A stretch of DNA of 64,000 nucleotides from Eubacteriaceae bacterium (GCA_902362435.1 CABIWW010000007.1:84872-148871); one strand, 5' to 3'. Shown: positions 15,604-24,508, numbered from the stretch's first letter. Program-made: numbers and translations. The notes: generated from the letters alone by a model not told the origin.

Positions 15604-15783
15604 ATGGCACAGGTAATAGTAAGAGAAAACGAAAGCTTAGAAAGCGCTTTAAAGAGATTCAAGAGATCTTGCGCAAGAGACGGAGTTATGTCTGAGCTCA
15701 GAAAGAGAGAACATTACGAGAAACCAAGCGTAAAGAGAAAAAAGAAGTCTGAAGCTGCAAGAAAAAAGGCTAAGAAGTACTAG
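15604..15783 (+). CDS. rpsU: 30S ribosomal protein S21
   Basis: 59 residues, very basic, beginning [21 protein letters not shown] and ending in a Lys/Arg-rich helix. Part of the 30S subunit near the mRNA exit. The ATG at 15604 is 8 nt after AGGAGGTGA (15587-15595); an in-frame GTG at 15592 lies within that site and is rejected. Followed 33 bp later by yqeY, a pairing common in Firmicutes. Confidence 0.96.
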   Translation: MAQVIVRENESLESALKRFKRSCARDGVMSELRKREHYEKPSVKRKKKSEAARKKAKKY

Positions 15784-15816
15784 TTCGCAGACAGACCGGA
15801 ATAAGAGGTGTTTTAA

Positions 15817-16269
15817 TTGACCTTAAAAGAGAGACTTAACGCTGACTTTAAGGAAGCGATGAAGAACAAGCAGAAAGTCCGCAAGGACACTATAAGCTTT
15901 GTAAGAGCTGCTATAAAGCAGTTCGAAGTGGATAACAGGGAAGAAATCGACGATGCAGGTATTGCATCCATTTTAGCCAAACAGGTGAAAATGCGAAAAG
16001 ACGCCCTCGCTGATTTTGAATCAGCCGGTAGAACGGATCTTATAGATGCTTATAACGCAGAAATCGAAGTTCTTACAGAGTACATGCCTAAGCAGCTCAG
16101 CGCAGATGAGATCGCGGATATCGTGAAGGAGACTGCAGCGGCTATGGGTGTGGAACAGGGCAGCGGCAAAGCGTCCATGGGCAAGCTCATGGGAGCGACG
16201 ATGCCTAAAGTCAAGGGAGTTGCAGACGGCAATGATGTAAAAGCTGCTGTGGAGCAGTTCCTTGGATAA
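15817..16269 (+). CDS. yqeY: YqeY/GatB-like tRNA-binding domain protein
   Basis: 150 residues. It matches the stand-alone form of the C-terminal domain of GatB: LKERLNADFKEAMKNKQKVRKDTISF, KQVKMRKDALADFESAGR, YMPKQLS, ASMGKLMG. The domain is thought to bind tRNA; the cellular role is not settled. It starts at TTG 15817, 6 nt after AAGAGGTG; no ATG is suitably placed. Cotranscribed with rpsU and ended by a strong terminator. Confidence 0.9.
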   Translation: MTLKERLNADFKEAMKNKQKVRKDTISFVRAAIKQFEVDNREEIDDAGIASILAKQVKMRKDALADFESAGRTDLIDAYNAEIEVLTEYMPKQLSADEIADIVKETAAAMGVEQGSGKASMGKLMGATMPKVKGVADGNDVKAAVEQFLG

Positions 16270-16298
16270 ACATACAACATATAGATAATGTTTGCCAG

Positions 16299-16335
16299 GC
16301 GGTGATGATATTGAAAGATATCATCACCGCTTTTT
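16299..16335 (+). terminator. Terminator after yqeY
   Basis: GCGGTGATGATAT (16299-16311) and ATATCATCACCGC (16318-16330) form a perfect 13 bp stem with a 6 nt loop, followed by TTTTT. Confidence 0.95.
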
Positions 16336-16367
16336 ATATGTTTTTGGAATTTTCTTGGAATTTGCTG

Positions 16368-16397
16368 TTGTAATCACGCATTTTAAGATGGTATAAT
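16368..16397 (+). promoter_or_regulatory. Promoter for the CHAP/SH3 protein gene
   Basis: TTGTAA (16368-16373), 18 bp, TATAAT (16392-16397), about 95 bp before the start codon. Confidence 0.55.
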
Positions 16398-16496
16398 TTT
16401 TTACGAATCACGATATCGGGAGATTTGTCGATATTGGCAGCATTCATATGGAATAGTATTTATTATGAGATCATGACACTTGAGAAAGGAAGAGAG

Positions 16497-17879
16497 ATGA
16501 AGAAGGTTTTTTCTTTGATATTGTCTTTCATGATCGCAGCGGCGATCGTGGTGCCGGCAATGACAACGGAAAGTGAAGCGGCTTTCAGCGCAAGGACTAC
16601 TGTACCGGAATACGGTTCAGCGGCAGGTTCTGCATATTACTATACTAACAGCAATATATTCTACAGCTCCGGATACGGACCTAATCAGGTGAAGAGAAGC
16701 GACGGAAAGTATGTTACGGGAAACTGCACGTGGTATGCGTACGGCCGTGCCAGCGAGATACTGGGAAGGACCTTCAACTCGAACTTCCGATGGGATGCGT
16801 CGAGATGGTGGGACATCAACAAAAAAGGAAACTACTACCCTTACGGAAGCACTCCTAAGGTCGGAGCTATCGCATGCTACAGCACGCATGTAGCGATCGT
16901 TGAAAAAGTAGTCAACGGCCAGCCGTATGTATCGGAGTCGAGTTGGACGCTTTCATCATCAAGGCCTGCGTCGGCATCGGATATCGTGTTCCATTACGGT
17001 ACTCCGTGGAGCAGCAGTCTCAAGGGATACATATATATAACAGATGACACGTCGACTCCTGATGAGACCGTCAGCGTCGACTACAGCGTAAAGATCACAG
17101 ACAGTGACCTCAACATGAGGACAGGCCCGGGCACTGAATATACAAGGATCGGATATGTCAAGCAGGGTACATACAAGGTCGACAGTGAGTGCGGCAACTG
17201 GGTGAGACTCGCTGACAGCGGCTACTGGGTATGCAAAAGCTATGTTACGAAAGTAGAGACGAAGCCGAGTGATACTGTAGATACAGGAACTGACACGAAC
17301 TACAAGGTGAGCATCACGACTGTAAATCTCAATATGAGAACAGGTCCGGGAGTATCATACACGAGAAAAGGATATATCAATCCGGGAACCTATACTATAG
17401 TCAAGACTACGGGAACCTGGGGACTCGTTCAGGAGACCGGCTACTGGGTATGCCTGGAATACACGACGAAGGTGAGTGACGATGGCGGAAACAGCGGAGG
17501 AAATACCGGCAGCAGCTATCAGGTAAAGGTAAATACCGCTGCACTCAACATGAGGACAGGTCCCGGAACGAACTACAGCTCCAAGGGACTCCTGCTGATA
17601 GGCAGCAAGTGCACTATAATAGATACCAAGGACGGCTGGGGCCAGATGAGCGAAAACGGCTACTGGATCAAGCTTGAATACACTACTCCTGTCGATGCAG
17701 AGTACAATGTCAAGGTGACAGACAGCGACCTCAACATGAGGACAGGCCCTGGAACATCGTATACCAGAAAGGGATACGTATCTCCGGGAGTGCATACTAT
17801 CGTAGAGACAGACGGAGGCTGGGGCAAGCTCAAGAGCAACGGCTACTGGATCAAGCTGTCGTACACTACAAAAATATAA
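16497..17879 (+). CDS. Secreted CHAP amidase/endopeptidase with four SH3b repeats
   Basis: 460 residues. A signal peptide ends near SEAAFSA. Residues about 65-185 form a CHAP domain with the catalytic cysteine in GNCTWYAYGRA and histidine in STHVAIVEKV, predicted to cut peptidoglycan cross-bridges or stem peptides. Four bacterial SH3 repeats follow, each with LNMRTGPG, separated by short Ser/Thr/Gly/Asp linkers; they would hold the enzyme on the wall. The repeats are similar but not identical in DNA. The ATG at 16497 follows AAAGGAAGAG; the open frame extends upstream without a signal-like start. Single gene between terminators. Confidence 0.92.
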   Translation: MKKVFSLILSFMIAAAIVVPAMTTESEAAFSARTTVPEYGSAAGSAYYYTNSNIFYSSGYGPNQVKRSDGKYVTGNCTWYAYGRASEILGRTFNSNFRWDASRWWDINKKGNYYPYGSTPKVGAIACYSTHVAIVEKVVNGQPYVSESSWTLSSSRPASASDIVFHYGTPWSSSLKGYIYITDDTSTPDETVSVDYSVKITDSDLNMRTGPGTEYTRIGYVKQGTYKVDSECGNWVRLADSGYWVCKSYVTKVETKPSDTVDTGTDTNYKVSITTVNLNMRTGPGVSYTRKGYINPGTYTIVKTTGTWGLVQETGYWVCLEYTTKVSDDGGNSGGNTGSSYQVKVNTAALNMRTGPGTNYSSKGLLLIGSKCTIIDTKDGWGQMSENGYWIKLEYTTPVDAEYNVKVTDSDLNMRTGPGTSYTRKGYVSPGVHTIVETDGGWGKLKSNGYWIKLSYTTKI

Positions 17880-17938
17880 GTGCTGCGCAAATGATGCGGT
17901 ACAAATGATGTATTTCAATAAATAGGAATTGATGCTAT

Positions 17939-17979
17939 GATAGCCTGCTTACATATATGTTAAGCGGGCTATCGTTTTA
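17939..17979 (+). terminator. Terminator after the CHAP/SH3 gene
   Basis: GATAGCCTGCTTA (17939-17951) pairs with TAAGCGGGCTATC (17961-17973) with one mismatch; TTTT follows at 17975. Confidence 0.8.
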
Positions 17980-18048
17980 TATGATGCGTGCATATCAGCA
18001 GCTGCAAGGCAGCCGGTGCGGGGATGCGGCGCATCCGGGCGGTGTTTT

Positions 18049-19818
18049 ATGTTTTTACCTGTAAATAAAGAAGATATGAAAAAGAGAGGCTGGGATCAGG
18101 TCGATTTCGTGCTGGTGACGGGAGATGCGTATGTCGATCATCCGTCCTTCGGAACGGCTATAATCAGCAGAGTGCTGGAGTCGCACGGGTTCCGCGTGGC
18201 GATACTGTCACAGCCTGCATGGGATGATGCGCATGATTTCAGGCGCTTCGGAAAACCCAGACTCGGGTTTCTGATAAACAGCGGCAACGTGGATTCGATG
18301 GTGAACCACTATTCGGTGTTCAAGCACAGGAGGCGCAGAGATGTATATTCGCCGGGCGGCAAAAGCGGCAGGCGGCCGGACCGCGCGGTGATAGTCTACT
18401 GCAACCGTGCACGCGAAGCTTATAAAGATGTGCCGGTGATAATAGGCGGGCTCGAAGCCAGCCTCAGGAGACTGGGACATTATGACTACTGGGACAACAA
18501 GGTCAGGAGATCGATACTGATGGATTCCAGAGCCGATATACTGATATACGGGATGGGGGAGCATGCGTGTGTAGAGATCGCTGAAGCTCTCGAAGCCGGG
18601 ATACAGGCTCAGGATATAACGTGGATAAACGGCACATGCGTGAGGATGAAGGATCCGTATATCCAGGATGACGACGTGATCCTTCCTGATTTCGAGTCCA
18701 TAAAAACCTCGAAGGAAGAGTACTGCAGGAGCTTTGCACTTCAGTACAGGAGCAACGAACCCGTAAACGGCAGACGGCTGATAGAACGTTACGACAATAA
18801 CAGTTACATTGTCCAGAACCCGCCGCAGCCCCCTCTGGAGCGCGATGAACTGGACATACTGTACGAGCTGCCGTTCATGCGCGACTACCATCCTTCATAC
18901 GAAGAAGAGGGCGGAGTCCCTGCGATAGAAGAAGTCAAGTTCAGCATAACGGCAAACCGCGGATGCTTCGGCGGGTGCGCGTTCTGCGCGATCACATATC
19001 ACCAGGGCAGAGAAGTCAGGAGCAGGAGCAAGGAATCGATAGTGCAGGAGGCAGAACTGCTGAAGCAGCAGGATGGATTCAAGGGATACATCCATGACAT
19101 CGGCGGGCCGACTGCGAATTTCCGCAATCCGTCGTGTGAAAAACAGAAAAAGTACGGCATGTGTCAGCACAAGGACTGTCTGTTCCCGAAGCCATGCAGC
19201 CAGCTTGAAGCCGATCATACCGAATATATCGACGTGCTGAAAGCGGTGCGCGAACTCGACGGCATCAAGAAAGTATTCATAAGATCAGGTATAAGATACG
19301 ACTATATGCTCGCGGACAAAGACAAGAGCTTCATGAAGGAACTCTGCATGCATCATGTCAGCGGAGTGCTCAAGGTGGCGCCGGAGCACATCTCGCCGAG
19401 AGTGCTGAAGAACATGAGGAAGCCTGCAAAGGAAGTGTTTGACAGATTCAGCGCGGAATACAGCAGGATGAACAAAAAGCTGGGAAAGAAACAGTACATG
19501 ATACCGTACTTCATTTCCTCGCACCCTGGCAGTACGCTGCAGGATGCCGTAGAGCTGGCGCTTTACATGAAAGAGACGGGATTCGTGCCGGATCAGGTGC
19601 AGGATTTTTACCCGACACCGGGGACTCTGGCGACATGCATGTACTATACTGAGATGGATCCGTTCACGATGAAAAAGGTATATGTGGCAAAAACCGAAGA
19701 GGAAAAGAAGATGCAGCGGGCGCTGATGCATTTCAATAAGCGTGAGAACCGCAAAACGGTCATAAAGGCGCTGCAGAAGGCCGGCCGTGAAGACCTCGTG
19801 GAGGTGCTGCTGAGATGA
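18049..19818 (+). CDS. YgiQ-family radical SAM protein
   Basis: 589 residues. The N-terminal cobalamin-binding-like region starts FLPVNKEDMKKRGWDQVDFV and includes IIGGLEASLRRLGHYDYWD. The radical SAM cluster motif is C-x3-C-x2-C in NRGCFGGCAFCAITYHQGR. The DUF3362-type C-terminal region starts near FYPTPGTLATCMYYT. The reaction of this family is unknown. The ATG at 18049 is chosen because family members begin at this point; the ribosome-binding site GGGCGGTG is weak. Its stop codon overlaps the start of the DNA methyltransferase (ATGA). Confidence 0.88.
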   Translation: MFLPVNKEDMKKRGWDQVDFVLVTGDAYVDHPSFGTAIISRVLESHGFRVAILSQPAWDDAHDFRRFGKPRLGFLINSGNVDSMVNHYSVFKHRRRRDVYSPGGKSGRRPDRAVIVYCNRAREAYKDVPVIIGGLEASLRRLGHYDYWDNKVRRSILMDSRADILIYGMGEHACVEIAEALEAGIQAQDITWINGTCVRMKDPYIQDDDVILPDFESIKTSKEEYCRSFALQYRSNEPVNGRRLIERYDNNSYIVQNPPQPPLERDELDILYELPFMRDYHPSYEEEGGVPAIEEVKFSITANRGCFGGCAFCAITYHQGREVRSRSKESIVQEAELLKQQDGFKGYIHDIGGPTANFRNPSCEKQKKYGMCQHKDCLFPKPCSQLEADHTEYIDVLKAVRELDGIKKVFIRSGIRYDYMLADKDKSFMKELCMHHVSGVLKVAPEHISPRVLKNMRKPAKEVFDRFSAEYSRMNKKLGKKQYMIPYFISSHPGSTLQDAVELALYMKETGFVPDQVQDFYPTPGTLATCMYYTEMDPFTMKKVYVAKTEEEKKMQRALMHFNKRENRKTVIKALQKAGREDLVEVLLR

Positions 19819-21482
19819 GTATAATGCGAGAGGTCCTCCGCGCGTTCGAAGAAGGCAGGAAGCAGTACGGGGAGTCGGTCAAAATGATTTCGGCCGGCGG
19901 GCAGCAGCCGGATTTTACAGTATGCGAGGTATACGGTGCAGGTGCAAAGGTCTGCAGTGCTGCTGCATCGGGCGGTGACGGCAGTCGTGAAAAGGCGCGC
20001 AGCGCTGATCGGAGCGTCGATATCGATGGAAAGATCGCGTCAGGCGACAATTTGGAGTACATGATGCATCTTCTGAGGAATGAAGATATGCGAGGAAAGG
20101 TGCAGCTGATATATGTCGATCCGCCGTTTTTTTCAGGCAGCAGATATGAGGCGTCGGTGCGGCTCGATTCGGAAAAGCTGGGTGATTCGGGACTTCTGAA
20201 GGTCGGCGCATATGATGACAGATGGAACCGCAGTATCGGGGAGTATCTCGAGATGCTGACGGCGCGCCTGTTCATGATGAGGGATCTGCTCTCTGAAACG
20301 GGATGTCTGTGGGTGCATCTCGACTGGCACAGCGTGCATTACGTGAAGCTGATACTGGACGAGATATTCGGACCGGAGAATTTCGTGAACGAAGTTGTAT
20401 GGAACTACAAGTCAGGAGGAGCGACAAAGCGCAGTTTTGCAAAGAAGCATGATACGCTGCTCTTTTACAGCAAAAGCAGGAAGTACAGCTTCCGGCCGCT
20501 CAGGGAAAAGTCGTACAACCGCGAGCTGAAGCCGTATCATTTCAAAGGCGTGGAGGAATTCTGCGACGATATCGGATGGTACACTATGGTGAACATGAAA
20601 GACGTGTGGAGCATAGACATGGTAGGGCGTACATCTGCAGAGAGGAACGGCTACGCGACGCAGAAGCCTGAGGCGCTGCTGGAGCGGATAATAAGCTCGT
20701 GCAGCCGCGAGGGCGATATATGCGCTGATCTTTTTGCGGGCTCGGGGACGCTGGGCGCAGTGTGTCAGAAGATGGGGAGACGATGGATCATGTGTGATGA
20801 GAGCCGTCTCGGCACGGCGGCGCAGATAGAAAGGATGGGCTCGTGCGGTGCGGTGTTTGCTGTAGCGCGCGGAGAATATCCGGGTGAACGATGTGGCAGG
20901 ATCGCGGCAAAAGCGGCAGAACGTTCGGCTGGAGCACCGGATGTGTACGGCGAGCTCACGGTAAAGGCTGCTGACGGCAGGATAGAGCTCACCGGATACG
21001 GGCTGGAGGATGCCGGGACGCCAGGTACTGCGGTCGATATGGCAGAGCCGGGCGTAACATCAGCAACTGACTGCACATCAGAGCCGGGCAGCGCATCAGA
21101 ACCCGGGAAGGCAGGCGCGTGTGGCCTTTACAGCGGCATGTGTGAGCCGAAGTCAGCTACAAAGCTTAAAAAGTACGCGCAGGAAGACGGGCTCAGCCTG
21201 ATAAAATTCTGGAGCATCGATACGGCATACGACGGCCGCGTGCATCGGGCGGAAAATATCATATCAGGAAAAGAGCGGAGCTGTGAGGCCGGCATGTCAG
21301 CAGGCACATGCGATCCCGGAAACCATAACAATAGTGCCGGCAGTGCCGGTGATCCGGCGGATGCCGCCGTTTTAGCGGACAGCAGCGGCGGGAGCGCGTC
21401 AGCGAATGGGGCGAGGATCGTCAGCGTGACCGGATACGATGTACTGGGAAACAGGTTCTCTAAGGTCATGGAGATCAAATGA
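19815..21482 (+). CDS. Orphan beta-class DNA methyltransferase (type III Mod-like)
   Basis: 555 residues. The catalytic motif DPPFF is at 102-106 and the S-adenosylmethionine motif DLFAGSGT at about 305-312. This order, with TQKPEALLERII in between, marks the N6A/N4C beta class found in type III Mod subunits. FF replaces the usual Y of DPPY. No restriction or target-recognition partner gene lies nearby. Three low-complexity stretches rich in Ala, Gly, Ser, Asp and Glu, with some Cys, interrupt it at about 40-68, 398-447 and 485-532. Conserved islands such as LSLIKFWSIDTAYDGRVHRAEN and VSVTGYDVLGNRFSKVMEIK remain between and after them. It overlaps the YgiQ gene by 4 nt. The target sequence cannot be predicted. 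Confidence 0.85.
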   Translation: MSIMREVLRAFEEGRKQYGESVKMISAGGQQPDFTVCEVYGAGAKVCSAAASGGDGSREKARSADRSVDIDGKIASGDNLEYMMHLLRNEDMRGKVQLIYVDPPFFSGSRYEASVRLDSEKLGDSGLLKVGAYDDRWNRSIGEYLEMLTARLFMMRDLLSETGCLWVHLDWHSVHYVKLILDEIFGPENFVNEVVWNYKSGGATKRSFAKKHDTLLFYSKSRKYSFRPLREKSYNRELKPYHFKGVEEFCDDIGWYTMVNMKDVWSIDMVGRTSAERNGYATQKPEALLERIISSCSREGDICADLFAGSGTLGAVCQKMGRRWIMCDESRLGTAAQIERMGSCGAVFAVARGEYPGERCGRIAAKAAERSAGAPDVYGELTVKAADGRIELTGYGLEDAGTPGTAVDMAEPGVTSATDCTSEPGSASEPGKAGACGLYSGMCEPKSATKLKKYAQEDGLSLIKFWSIDTAYDGRVHRAENIISGKERSCEAGMSAGTCDPGNHNNSAGSAGDPADAAVLADSSGGSASANGARIVSVTGYDVLGNRFSKVMEIK

Positions 21483-21542
21483 GCGAGCAAGAGTAATAGG
21501 AAGGAACGGGGCGCGGCAGAACTGCAGGCATGAAGCGGCGCA

Positions 21543-21561
21543 GGATGTTTTCTGAACATCC
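21543..21561 (+). other. Hairpin downstream of the DNA methyltransferase
   Basis: GGATGTT-ttctg-AACATCC is a perfect 7 bp stem with a 5 nt loop, but CGGGGC rather than a T-tract follows, so it is not a classical terminator. Confidence 0.35.
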
Positions 21562-21578
21562 GGGGCTTGGCTGCCTGT

Positions 21579-21598
21579 GGATCTCGCCGGATCTCGCC
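21579..21598. repeat. Two tandem copies of a 10 bp unit
   Basis: GGATCTCGCC occurs twice head to tail and a third GGATC follows. Too short to interpret. Confidence 0.5.
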
Positions 21599-21644
21599 GG
21601 ATCCGTGATCGATCTGAAAATCTGAAATTTTTTGATAAAATAAG

Positions 21645-21673
21645 TTGCGCGCAAAATGGTTTTGATGTATAAT
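21645..21673 (+). promoter_or_regulatory. Promoter for pyrG, flanked by an inverted repeat
   Basis: TTGCGC (21645-21650), 17 bp, TATAAT (21668-21673). GCGCGCAAAAT at the -35 and ATTTTGTGCGC about 35 bp later are complementary except for one base, so they flank the whole core promoter. Confidence 0.6.
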
Positions 21674-21722
21674 ATCAAAGTAAATTTTGTGCGCAAAGAT
21701 ATCAAGAATAAGGAAGACGGCA

Positions 21723-21866
21723 ATGAGTTGGGGTCTGGATTATTTATCCCCATCTGAACGCCCGAAACCTTATCTTTTTTATTTTGGGCATTTTTATTAT
21801 ATAGCAGATATCATTTATGATATGAAGTCACACGTATTTATCAAAGAAAGCAGGTGGGGTGCATGA
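21723..21866 (+). CDS. Candidate 47-residue leader peptide overlapping the pyrG start
   Basis: An ATG at 21723 follows AGGAAG (21711-21716) at 6 nt and opens 47 codons, ending in a TGA that overlaps the pyrG ATG (ATGA). The peptide is rich in aromatic residues (for example [10 protein letters not shown]). A terminator-like hairpin lies inside the coding sequence, so ribosome position could affect readthrough, and translation of pyrG could be coupled to it. I do not recognise the peptide. It could be a chance open frame; the good ribosome-binding site and exact overlap argue against that. Confidence 0.4.
   Translation: MSWGLDYLSPSERPKPYLFYFGHFYYIADIIYDMKSHVFIKESRWGA
21760..21797 (+). terminator. 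Possible attenuator hairpin in the pyrG leader
   Basis: GCCCGAAA (21760-21767) pairs with TTTTGGGC (21782-21789), with one G-U pair, and is followed by ATTTTTATT. A GGAT/ATCC hairpin just upstream (about 21729-21752) could be an alternative fold. B. subtilis pyrG is also attenuated in its leader, but the GGGC initial transcript used there is not evident here. Confidence 0.5.
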
Positions 21867-23473
21867 AAAAGTATATATTTGTAACAGGTGGAGTCGTTTC
21901 GGGACTCGGAAAGGGAATCACAGCGGCATCGCTGGGCAGGCTGCTCAAGGCGAGGGGGCTTCGTGTCTCGGCGCAGAAGCTGGATCCGTATATAAACGTG
22001 GACCCCGGTACGATGAGTCCGTATCAGCATGGAGAGGTGTTCGTCACGGAGGACGGAGCGGAGACAGATCTCGACCTCGGACACTATGAACGTTTCATAG
22101 ATGAAGATCTGAACAAATATTCAAACCTGACGACGGGCAAAGTCTACTGGAACGTGCTCAACAAGGAGAGAAAAGGTGAATATCTGGGCAGCACCGTGCA
22201 GGTGATACCGCACATCACTAATGAGATCAAGGAATTCATATACAACGTAGGCAAGACTAGCAACGCGGACGTGATAATAACTGAGATCGGCGGCACGGTA
22301 GGCGATATCGAGAGCCAGCCGTTCCTGGAAGCGATCAGACAGGTATCGCTGGAGCAGGGAAAGGAAAACTGCCTGTTCATCCATGTGACGCTCGTTCCGT
22401 ATCTGAAGAGCTCGGGCGAACACAAGTCGAAGCCGACGCAGCATTCAGTAAAAGAACTGAGGACAATGGGCATATCACCTGATATAATAGTGATGAGATC
22501 AGACGAGCCTATCGACGAGAGCATCAGGGAAAAGATCTCGCTGTTCTGCAATGTCAAGCCTGACTGCGTGATAGAGAACATGACGATCCCTGTGCTTTAC
22601 GAAGCACCGCTGATGCTTGAAAAAGCGAAGTTTTCATGGATCGTATGCAGAGAGCTGGGACTCGATGCAGGCCCGTGCGAGATGACGGAGTGGCAGACGA
22701 TGGTCGACAGGATCAAGGCCAGAAAAGAGTGCGTGAAGATCGCGATAGTAGGAAAATATGTAAAGCTGCACGACGCATACCTGTCGGTGGCTGAAGCGCT
22801 GAAGCACGGCGGTTATGAGAACAGCTGCCATATCGACATCAAGTGGGTCGAGGCAGAAGACGTGACTGCAGACACTGCGGAAGAGCTTCTCGGAGACGTG
22901 GACGGAATACTCGTTCCTGGAGGATTCGGCGACAGAGGCATAGAAGGAAAGATCACAGCTGCAAGATTTGCACGTGTGAACAAAGTGCCGTATTTCGGCA
23001 TATGCCTCGGCATGCAGATCGCAGTGATAGAATTTGCGAGAAACGTACTCGGCATAAAGGATGCGGATTCCGGAGAGTTCAGCGAAGACTGTGCTCACAA
23101 GGTCATAGACTTCATGCCTGACCAGTACGGCGACATACCTAAGGGCGGCACGATGAGGCTCGGAGCATATCCGTGCAAGATAACAGCAGGCACGATAATG
23201 GAGAGAGCGTACGGTACAGGCGAGATCGCAGAACGACACAGACACAGATACGAGTTCAACAACGACTACCGCGAAAGATTCGAAGACGCAGGAATGAAGA
23301 TCGCAGGTACATCACCTGACGGCAGACTGGTCGAAGCGGTAGAGCTGACAGATCATCCGCATTACGTCGGAGTACAGTATCACCCTGAGTTCAAGAGCAG
23401 ACCTAACAAGGCTCATCCGCTTTTCAGGGAATTCATAAAAGCAGCGCATGAGACTGCGGCCGGGAAGAGATAG
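21863..23473 (+). CDS. pyrG: CTP synthase
   Basis: Converts UTP to CTP with ATP and glutamine, in the cytoplasm. It has 536 residues. The N-terminal synthetase domain begins [22 protein letters not shown], with [27 protein letters not shown] (seen over residues about 39-65). The C-terminal glutamine amidotransferase domain has the nucleophile C381 in YFGICLGMQ and the His-Glu pair in [11 protein letters not shown]. The ATG at 21863 follows AGGTGG at 5 nt and overlaps the stop of the short leader frame. It is likely regulated through its leader by pyrimidine supply, as in other Firmicutes. Confidence 0.97.
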   Translation: MKKYIFVTGGVVSGLGKGITAASLGRLLKARGLRVSAQKLDPYINVDPGTMSPYQHGEVFVTEDGAETDLDLGHYERFIDEDLNKYSNLTTGKVYWNVLNKERKGEYLGSTVQVIPHITNEIKEFIYNVGKTSNADVIITEIGGTVGDIESQPFLEAIRQVSLEQGKENCLFIHVTLVPYLKSSGEHKSKPTQHSVKELRTMGISPDIIVMRSDEPIDESIREKISLFCNVKPDCVIENMTIPVLYEAPLMLEKAKFSWIVCRELGLDAGPCEMTEWQTMVDRIKARKECVKIAIVGKYVKLHDAYLSVAEALKHGGYENSCHIDIKWVEAEDVTADTAEELLGDVDGILVPGGFGDRGIEGKITAARFARVNKVPYFGICLGMQIAVIEFARNVLGIKDADSGEFSEDCAHKVIDFMPDQYGDIPKGGTMRLGAYPCKITAGTIMERAYGTGEIAERHRHRYEFNNDYRERFEDAGMKIAGTSPDGRLVEAVELTDHPHYVGVQYHPEFKSRPNKAHPLFREFIKAAHETAAGKR

Positions 23474-23529
23474 GTCCGGCAGCCGCTGCATGCAGACGCA
23501 TTGTATATTCAGGAGGAATACAGCAGATA

Positions 23530-24117
23530 ATGTATATCAGAAACAATACGATCGCAGTAATATTCAGAGTCATATTCATCATAGTGTGCGGGGCCGGACT
23601 GGTGCTCAGGTTCATGAGCATCACACCGTCGGCTGACATGATACTCGGCGACTTTGCAGTGATATCGAACACGCTGGCACTCGTGTACTTCGCATACCTG
23701 ATAATCGCAAGACCCGGGTATGAACGGGGGACGCTGCGCGGAGCGGTGACGATATATATGGCAGTGACATTCGCGGTGTATTATCTGATGACATTCGGTA
23801 CGGGATTTTCACTTCCCGTGGACCTGTCGGTGTCGGGATACCTGATGTATTTCATCTCGCCGGTGATGGTCTTCCTCGATTATCTGCTGTTCTGCAGGAA
23901 AGGCGGTTTCACGCCGTACAGTCCGGTGATATGGGCGATACTGCCGGTCGTGTTCAATGCAGCCGTGCTCGTCGTGAACCACATGGGACTTTCCATGAAA
24001 AGGCTGCCGTACTTCAGCCTGCCGGACATCGGGATGGTCGTTACGCTGTTCGTGTTCCTGGGCATCAGCTACATATTTTTTGTGATCGATGATCTGATGG
24101 CGGGACGGCGCGGATAA
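23530..24117 (+). CDS. Pr6Pr-type integral membrane protein
   Basis: 195 residues with about six hydrophobic segments. The block SGYLMYFISPVMVFLDYLLF, followed by SPVIWAILPVVFNAAVLVVN, is like the Pr6Pr family of small membrane proteins, whose function is unknown. The ribosome-binding site AGGAGG is 13 nt from the ATG at 23530, longer than usual, but no better start exists. It follows pyrG by 56 bp and may be cotranscribed with it. Confidence 0.75.
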   Translation: MYIRNNTIAVIFRVIFIIVCGAGLVLRFMSITPSADMILGDFAVISNTLALVYFAYLIIARPGYERGTLRGAVTIYMAVTFAVYYLMTFGTGFSLPVDLSVSGYLMYFISPVMVFLDYLLFCRKGGFTPYSPVIWAILPVVFNAAVLVVNHMGLSMKRLPYFSLPDIGMVVTLFVFLGISYIFFVIDDLMAGRRG

Positions 24118-24147
24118 AAAACACTTAAAACAGGAAATCAGACAAAA

Positions 24148-24183
24148 AAGCTGTCTCTCAAACGTGAGGCAGCTTATATTTTG
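24148..24183. terminator. Bidirectional terminator between the membrane protein gene and spoIIID
   Basis: AAGCTG-t-CTC pairs with GAG-g-CAGCTT (24148-24175); AAAAAA lies before and TATATTTT after the stem. Confidence 0.75.
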
Positions 24184-24200
24184 CCTTTTGCAGCAGGCAT

Positions 24201-24458
24201 TCAGTCGTGATGGATATGTAAATATTTTTCTCTGGTAGCAAGACCGCCTCTGATGTGACGTTCGGCTTTGTTGTTTTCGAGGACTTCTTTGACTTCGGCT
24301 GCAAGACCAGGGTTGATCTCGCGGAGCCTTTCAGTGATATCTTTGTGCACCGTGGATTTTGAGATCCTGAATTTAGCTGCAGTGCTGCGTACCGTTGCTC
24401 CGGTATCGATGATATAGCGGGCAAGCTCCAGCACGCGCTCTTCGATATAATCTTTCAT
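24201..24458 (-). CDS. spoIIID: Sporulation transcriptional regulator SpoIIID
   Basis: 85 residues, closely matching the mother-cell regulator SpoIIID: a helix-turn-helix with RISKSTVHKDITERLREINP and the family-specific tail AERHIRGGLATREKYLH. It switches genes on and off between sigma-E and sigma-K stages of sporulation. The gene lies next to mreB/mbl, as in B. subtilis, but here the two are divergent. The ribosome-binding site GGTGGTGA is 12 nt from the ATG; a stop codon lies in frame just upstream, so no earlier start is possible. Confidence 0.95.
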   Translation of the reverse strand: MKDYIEERVLELARYIIDTGATVRSTAAKFRISKSTVHKDITERLREINPGLAAEVKEVLENNKAERHIRGGLATREKYLHIHHD

Positions 24459-24508
24459 AGTATTGACAGTTCACCACCCCATTATCAATTAACTTTATCA
24501 GTCAAAAC

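Noticed and set aside
16392-16496. T-box, SAM or other riboswitch in the CHAP gene leader
   Set aside because: No conserved aptamer motif or terminator was seen in the roughly 100 nt leader.
19815-21482. Frameshifted or broken DNA methyltransferase
   Set aside because: The unusual stretches keep the frame open, and conserved islands resume after each in the same frame, so these look like insertions rather than decay.
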